From Escherichia coli DSM 30083 = JCM 1649 = ATCC 11775 (GTDB lineage Bacteria; Pseudomonadota; Gammaproteobacteria; Enterobacterales; Enterobacteriaceae): 64,000 nt of DNA. Of this stretch, positions 60,194 through 64,000 are shown piece by piece. The stretch is from assembly GCF_003697165.2 (NCBI RefSeq), contig NZ_CP033092.2, positions 3,720,001 through 3,784,000 of the forward strand, in the 5' to 3' direction. The first letter of the stretch is position 1; every line of letters begins with the position of its first letter. The notes beneath the pieces are model-generated. The model did not search any database. It was given only the letters and a program-made list of their open reading frames with translations, and was not told the DNA's origin. Position numbers and translations under genes: made by a program.

Positions 60194-60300
60194 TCACAAC
60201 CCGAAGATGTTTCTTGCGATCCATCATCGTGTTGCGAAAATTTGAGAGACTCACGAACAACTTTCGTTGTTCAGTGTTTCAATTTTCAGCTTGATCCAGA

Positions 60301-60313
60301 TTTTTAAAGAGCA
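60301..60313 (-). promoter_or_regulatory. Spacer boxA antitermination element
   Basis: TGCTCTTTAAAAA on the minus strand matches the rrn boxA bound by NusB-S10. It lies between tRNA-Ala and 23S, the usual position of the second boxA in E. coli rrn operons. Confidence 0.8.
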
Positions 60314-60376
60314 AAACTTCGCAGTGAACCTTTGCAGGTACACTCTGAAGTATTTTTTATTTAATCACTACAGAGA

Positions 60377-60452
60377 TGGTGGAGCTATGCGGGATCGAAC
60401 CGCAGACCTCCTGCGTGCAAAGCAGGCGCTCTCCCAGCTGAGCTATAGCCCC
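60377..60452 (-). tRNA. alaV: tRNA-Ala (UGC)
   Basis: A 76-base tRNA with encoded CCA and anticodon TGC (CTGCTTTGCACGCAG stem-loop). It is the second spacer tRNA between 16S and 23S, 42 bases after tRNA-Ile. Confidence 0.99.
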
Positions 60453-60494
60453 ATAACATGTAGTTAAAACCTCTTCAAATTTGCGATGCAAATT

Positions 60495-60571
<77 letters not shown>

Positions 60572-60639
60572 GTAGAGGTTTTACTGCTCATTTTCATCAG
60601 ACAATCTGTGTGAGCACTTCAAAGTACGCTTCTTTAAGG

Positions 60640-62181
<1,542 letters not shown>

Positions 62182-62312
62182 AAAAGTTTGATGCTCAAAG
62201 AATTAAACTTCGTAATGAATTACGTGTTCACTCCTGAGACTTGGTATTCATTTTTCGTCTTGCGACGTTAAGAATCCGTATCTTCGAGTGCCCACACAGA
62301 TTGTCTGATAAA

Positions 62313-62325
62313 TTGTTAAAGAGCA
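62313..62325 (-). promoter_or_regulatory. Leader boxA antitermination element
   Basis: TGCTCTTTAACAA on the minus strand is the standard rrn leader boxA, located between P2 and the 16S gene. Confidence 0.9.
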
Positions 62326-62365
62326 GTTGCGACGCGGCTTTCAGCTCACTGTCGCGAGGTGGCGT

Positions 62366-62393
62366 ATATTACGCTTTCCTCTTTCAGAGTCAA
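62366..62393 (-). promoter_or_regulatory. rrn promoter P2
   Basis: On the minus strand -35 TTGACT (62388-62393) and -10 TAATAT (62366-62371) are separated by 16 bases, as in E. coli rrn P2. Confidence 0.88.
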
Positions 62394-62475
62394 CCCTGAA
62401 TTTCAGGATTTTTCTCTTCAACCGAACCGGCTGTTTGTGTGAAGTGATTCACATCCGCCGTGTCGATGGAGGCGC

Positions 62476-62503
62476 ATTATAGGGAGTCGTTTCAGGAAGA
62501 CAA
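62476..62503 (-). promoter_or_regulatory. rrn promoter P1
   Basis: On the minus strand -35 TTGTCT (62498-62503) and -10 TATAAT (62476-62481) are separated by 16 bases, followed by a GC-rich discriminator (GCGCCTCC), typical of stringently controlled rrn P1. Confidence 0.9.
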
Positions 62504-62546
62504 GCGGAAAAATGCATTTTTATTTCAACCGCTCATCTTTTAATCA

Positions 62547-63119
62547 TTACGCCGGTTTTTGCTGCTTTTTTATCGCTTGCGGAAGGTCTGCCAGGCTATT
62601 TAACACCCAATCCGCCGCGTTTTCTGCTTCAGGCGTAATAGGTTTACCCGTACGCACCAGCACTTTTGTTCCCACGCTCGCCGCAGCCGCTGCCTGCATA
62701 TCTTCTAATTTATCGCCCACCATATAAGAAGCGGCCATATCAATATGCAAATAATCGCGTGCTGACAAAAACATCCCCGGATGTGGTTTGCGGCAGTCGC
62801 AGACCTGGCGAAACTCTTCAACACTACCCTGCGGATGATGCGGGCAATAATAGATACCATCCAGATCGACATCGCGGTCCGCCAGCGACCAGTCCATCCA
62901 CTCGGTCAGCGTTTCAAACTGTGCTTCAGTAAATTTACCGCGAGCAATGCCAGACTGGTTGGTTACTACCACCAGCGCAAAGCCCATTTTTTTTAGCTCG
63001 CGCATGGCGTCAATAACACCGTCGATAAATTCAAAGTTGTCGATCTCATGGACATAACCGTGATCGACATTAATGGTGCCATCACGGTCAAGAAAAATTG
63101 CGGGTACGCTCTTCGCCAC
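62547..63119 (-). CDS. gmhB: D-glycero-beta-D-manno-heptose 1,7-bisphosphate 7-phosphatase
   Basis: A 190-residue HAD-superfamily phosphatase in ADP-heptose synthesis, acting after GmhA and HldE. HAD motif I is FLDRDGTIN; motif II lies in VVVTNQSGIARG; the zinc-binding cysteine/histidine loop is CPHHPQGSVEEF..CDCRKPHPG. It is one residue shorter at the C-terminus than K-12 as I recall it. It is divergent from metN and ends just before the rrn promoters. Confidence 0.97.
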   Translation of the reverse strand: MAKSVPAIFLDRDGTINVDHGYVHEIDNFEFIDGVIDAMRELKKMGFALVVVTNQSGIARGKFTEAQFETLTEWMDWSLADRDVDLDGIYYCPHHPQGSVEEFRQVCDCRKPHPGMFLSARDYLHIDMAASYMVGDKLEDMQAAAAASVGTKVLVRTGKPITPEAENAADWVLNSLADLPQAIKKQQKPA

Positions 63120-63201
63120 CTTTTATAGCTCCTTAATAAGGCATGTGACGCTAGTATCGCATGTTTCGACCTGCAAGAAAGTGCTCTTCGCATAAACCTG
63201 A

Positions 63202-63230
63202 TTGATTTAGACGTCTGGATGCCTTAACAT
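63202..63230 (+). promoter_or_regulatory. metN promoter
   Basis: TTGATT (63202-63207) and TAACAT (63225-63230) are separated by 17 bases. The -35/-10 interval is filled by met boxes, so MetJ would exclude RNA polymerase. The transcript would begin about 70 bases before the metN ATG. Confidence 0.7.
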
Positions 63231-63232
63231 CC
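63209..63232. promoter_or_regulatory. MetJ operator (three tandem met boxes)
   Basis: Three adjacent eight-base units are visible: AGACGTCT (a perfect met box), GGATGCCT and TAACATCC. They overlap the metN promoter. MetJ with S-adenosylmethionine would repress methionine uptake when methionine is plentiful. Confidence 0.85.
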
Positions 63233-63306
63233 ATTTCATTGACGGCGTTGCCCGTTCCAGGCATTCGAAATGCCACGACTAACTTAATGACGATAATAAA
63301 TAATCA

Positions 63307-64000
63307 ATGATAAAACTTTCGAATATCACCAAAGTGTTCCACCAGGGCACCCGCACCATCCAGGCGTTGAACAACGTCAGCCTGCATGTGCCAGCTGGAC
63401 AAATTTATGGCGTTATCGGTGCCTCAGGCGCGGGTAAGAGTACGCTTATACGTTGTGTAAACCTGCTGGAGCGCCCAACCGAGGGTAGCGTGCTGGTCGA
63501 TGGCCAGGAACTGACCACGCTGTCAGAATCCGAGTTGACCAAAGCTCGTCGCCAGATTGGTATGATTTTCCAGCATTTTAACCTGCTCTCTTCGCGTACT
63601 GTTTTTGGCAACGTGGCTCTGCCGCTGGAGCTGGACAACACACCGAAAGACGAGATCAAACGTCGCGTGACGGAATTGCTGTCATTGGTTGGTCTTGGCG
63701 ATAAGCATGATAGCTACCCGTCGAATCTTTCCGGTGGGCAGAAACAACGTGTGGCGATTGCCCGTGCATTAGCCAGCAATCCCAAAGTATTGCTGTGTGA
63801 TGAAGCCACCAGCGCGCTGGACCCGGCAACGACACGTTCTATTCTCGAACTGCTGAAAGACATCAACCGCCGTCTGGGTTTGACGATTCTGTTGATCACT
63901 CACGAAATGGACGTTGTGAAGCGCATTTGTGATTGCGTGGCGGTCATCAGCAATGGCGAACTGATCGAGCAGGACACGGTAAGTGAAGTGTTCTCGCATC
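63307..64000 (+). CDS. metN: Methionine ABC transporter ATPase MetN (partial, 3' end beyond window)
   Basis: The first 231 codons of the ATP-binding subunit of the MetNIQ methionine importer. Walker A is GASGAGKST at about residues 38-46, the signature is LSGGQKQR near 140, Walker B is [13 protein letters not shown], and the switch histidine lies in LITHEMD. The ATG at 63307 matches the family start. The regulatory C-terminal domain lies outside the window. Confidence 0.97.

Larger units (their letters stand above)
62182..62546 (-). promoter_or_regulatory. rRNA operon promoter and leader region
   Basis: This 365-base stretch holds the two rrn promoters and the leader and no gene. P1 and P2 and the boxA are given separately. 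An AT-rich block (AAAATGCATTTTT) just upstream of P1 could be the UP element. The gmhB stop lies at the right edge. Confidence 0.85.

Overview
The window is enterobacterial chromosome and is almost certainly Escherichia coli (or Shigella). Gene content, gene order and protein sequences match the E. coli crl-to-metN interval, read here in the reverse of the usual K-12 map direction. I recognised genes from memory of the families and of E. coli K-12; no database search was possible.

Layout. (1) 1-18778 is mostly backbone: the start of crl, frsA, gpt, pepD, an intact rtcB2-prfH ribosome-repair pair, the SOS operon dinB-yafN-yafO-yafP, a Flag-2 flagellar deletion scar (lafU/lfhA), the REP transposase gene rayT with REP arrays, yafL, yafK (dpaA), yafJ, gmhA, fadE, ivy and yafV. 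The dinJ-yafQ toxin-antitoxin pair that K-12 carries between yafL and yafK is absent. (2) 18779-21384 is a decayed mobile segment: two H-repeat (ISAs1-type) transposase remnants flank an orphan gene resembling an integrative-conjugative-element protein and an unrecognised gene. (3) 21385-47267 is a type VI secretion system (T6SS). A leftward module holds hcp, vgrG, a DUF2169 adaptor, a PAAR-like/cysteine-peptidase effector and its probable immunity gene. A rightward operon holds tssB-C-E-F-G-tagH-J-K-L-H(clpV)-tagO-A-M-vasL-hcp2. (4) 47607-56781 returns to backbone: yafT, tRNA-Asp aspV, dnaQ/rnhA, yafS, gloB, mltD, yafE, yafD, yafC and dkgB. (5) 56944-62181 is a complete rRNA operon (rrnH position) on the minus strand: 16S, tRNA-Ile, tRNA-Ala, 23S, 5S and tRNA-Asp aspU. 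(6) gmhB and the start of the MetJ-controlled metN close the window.

How the parts work together. The T6SS has all thirteen core Tss components: membrane complex TssJ-L-M, baseplate TssE-F-G-K with VgrG, sheath TssB-C, tube Hcp, cap TssA and unfoldase TssH. The leftward hcp module supplies projectile and cargo: VgrG, then the DUF2169 loader, then an effector with an N-terminal PAAR-like domain and a C-terminal papain/C39-like peptidase, then a small immunity protein whose ribosome-binding site lies inside the effector's last codons. Base composition falls sharply within the 3' end of vgrG and stays low through the cargo genes, as expected for an exchangeable cassette. A perfect CRP core site lies upstream of hcp.

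The most rewarding items are the effector-immunity pair, the short leader ORF with its own promoter and strong Shine-Dalgarno ahead of rtcB2-prfH, and the conjugative-element relic between the H-repeats. The T6SS sits between yafT and yafV, close to aspV, a position also used by the T6SS island of O157:H7 (from memory).
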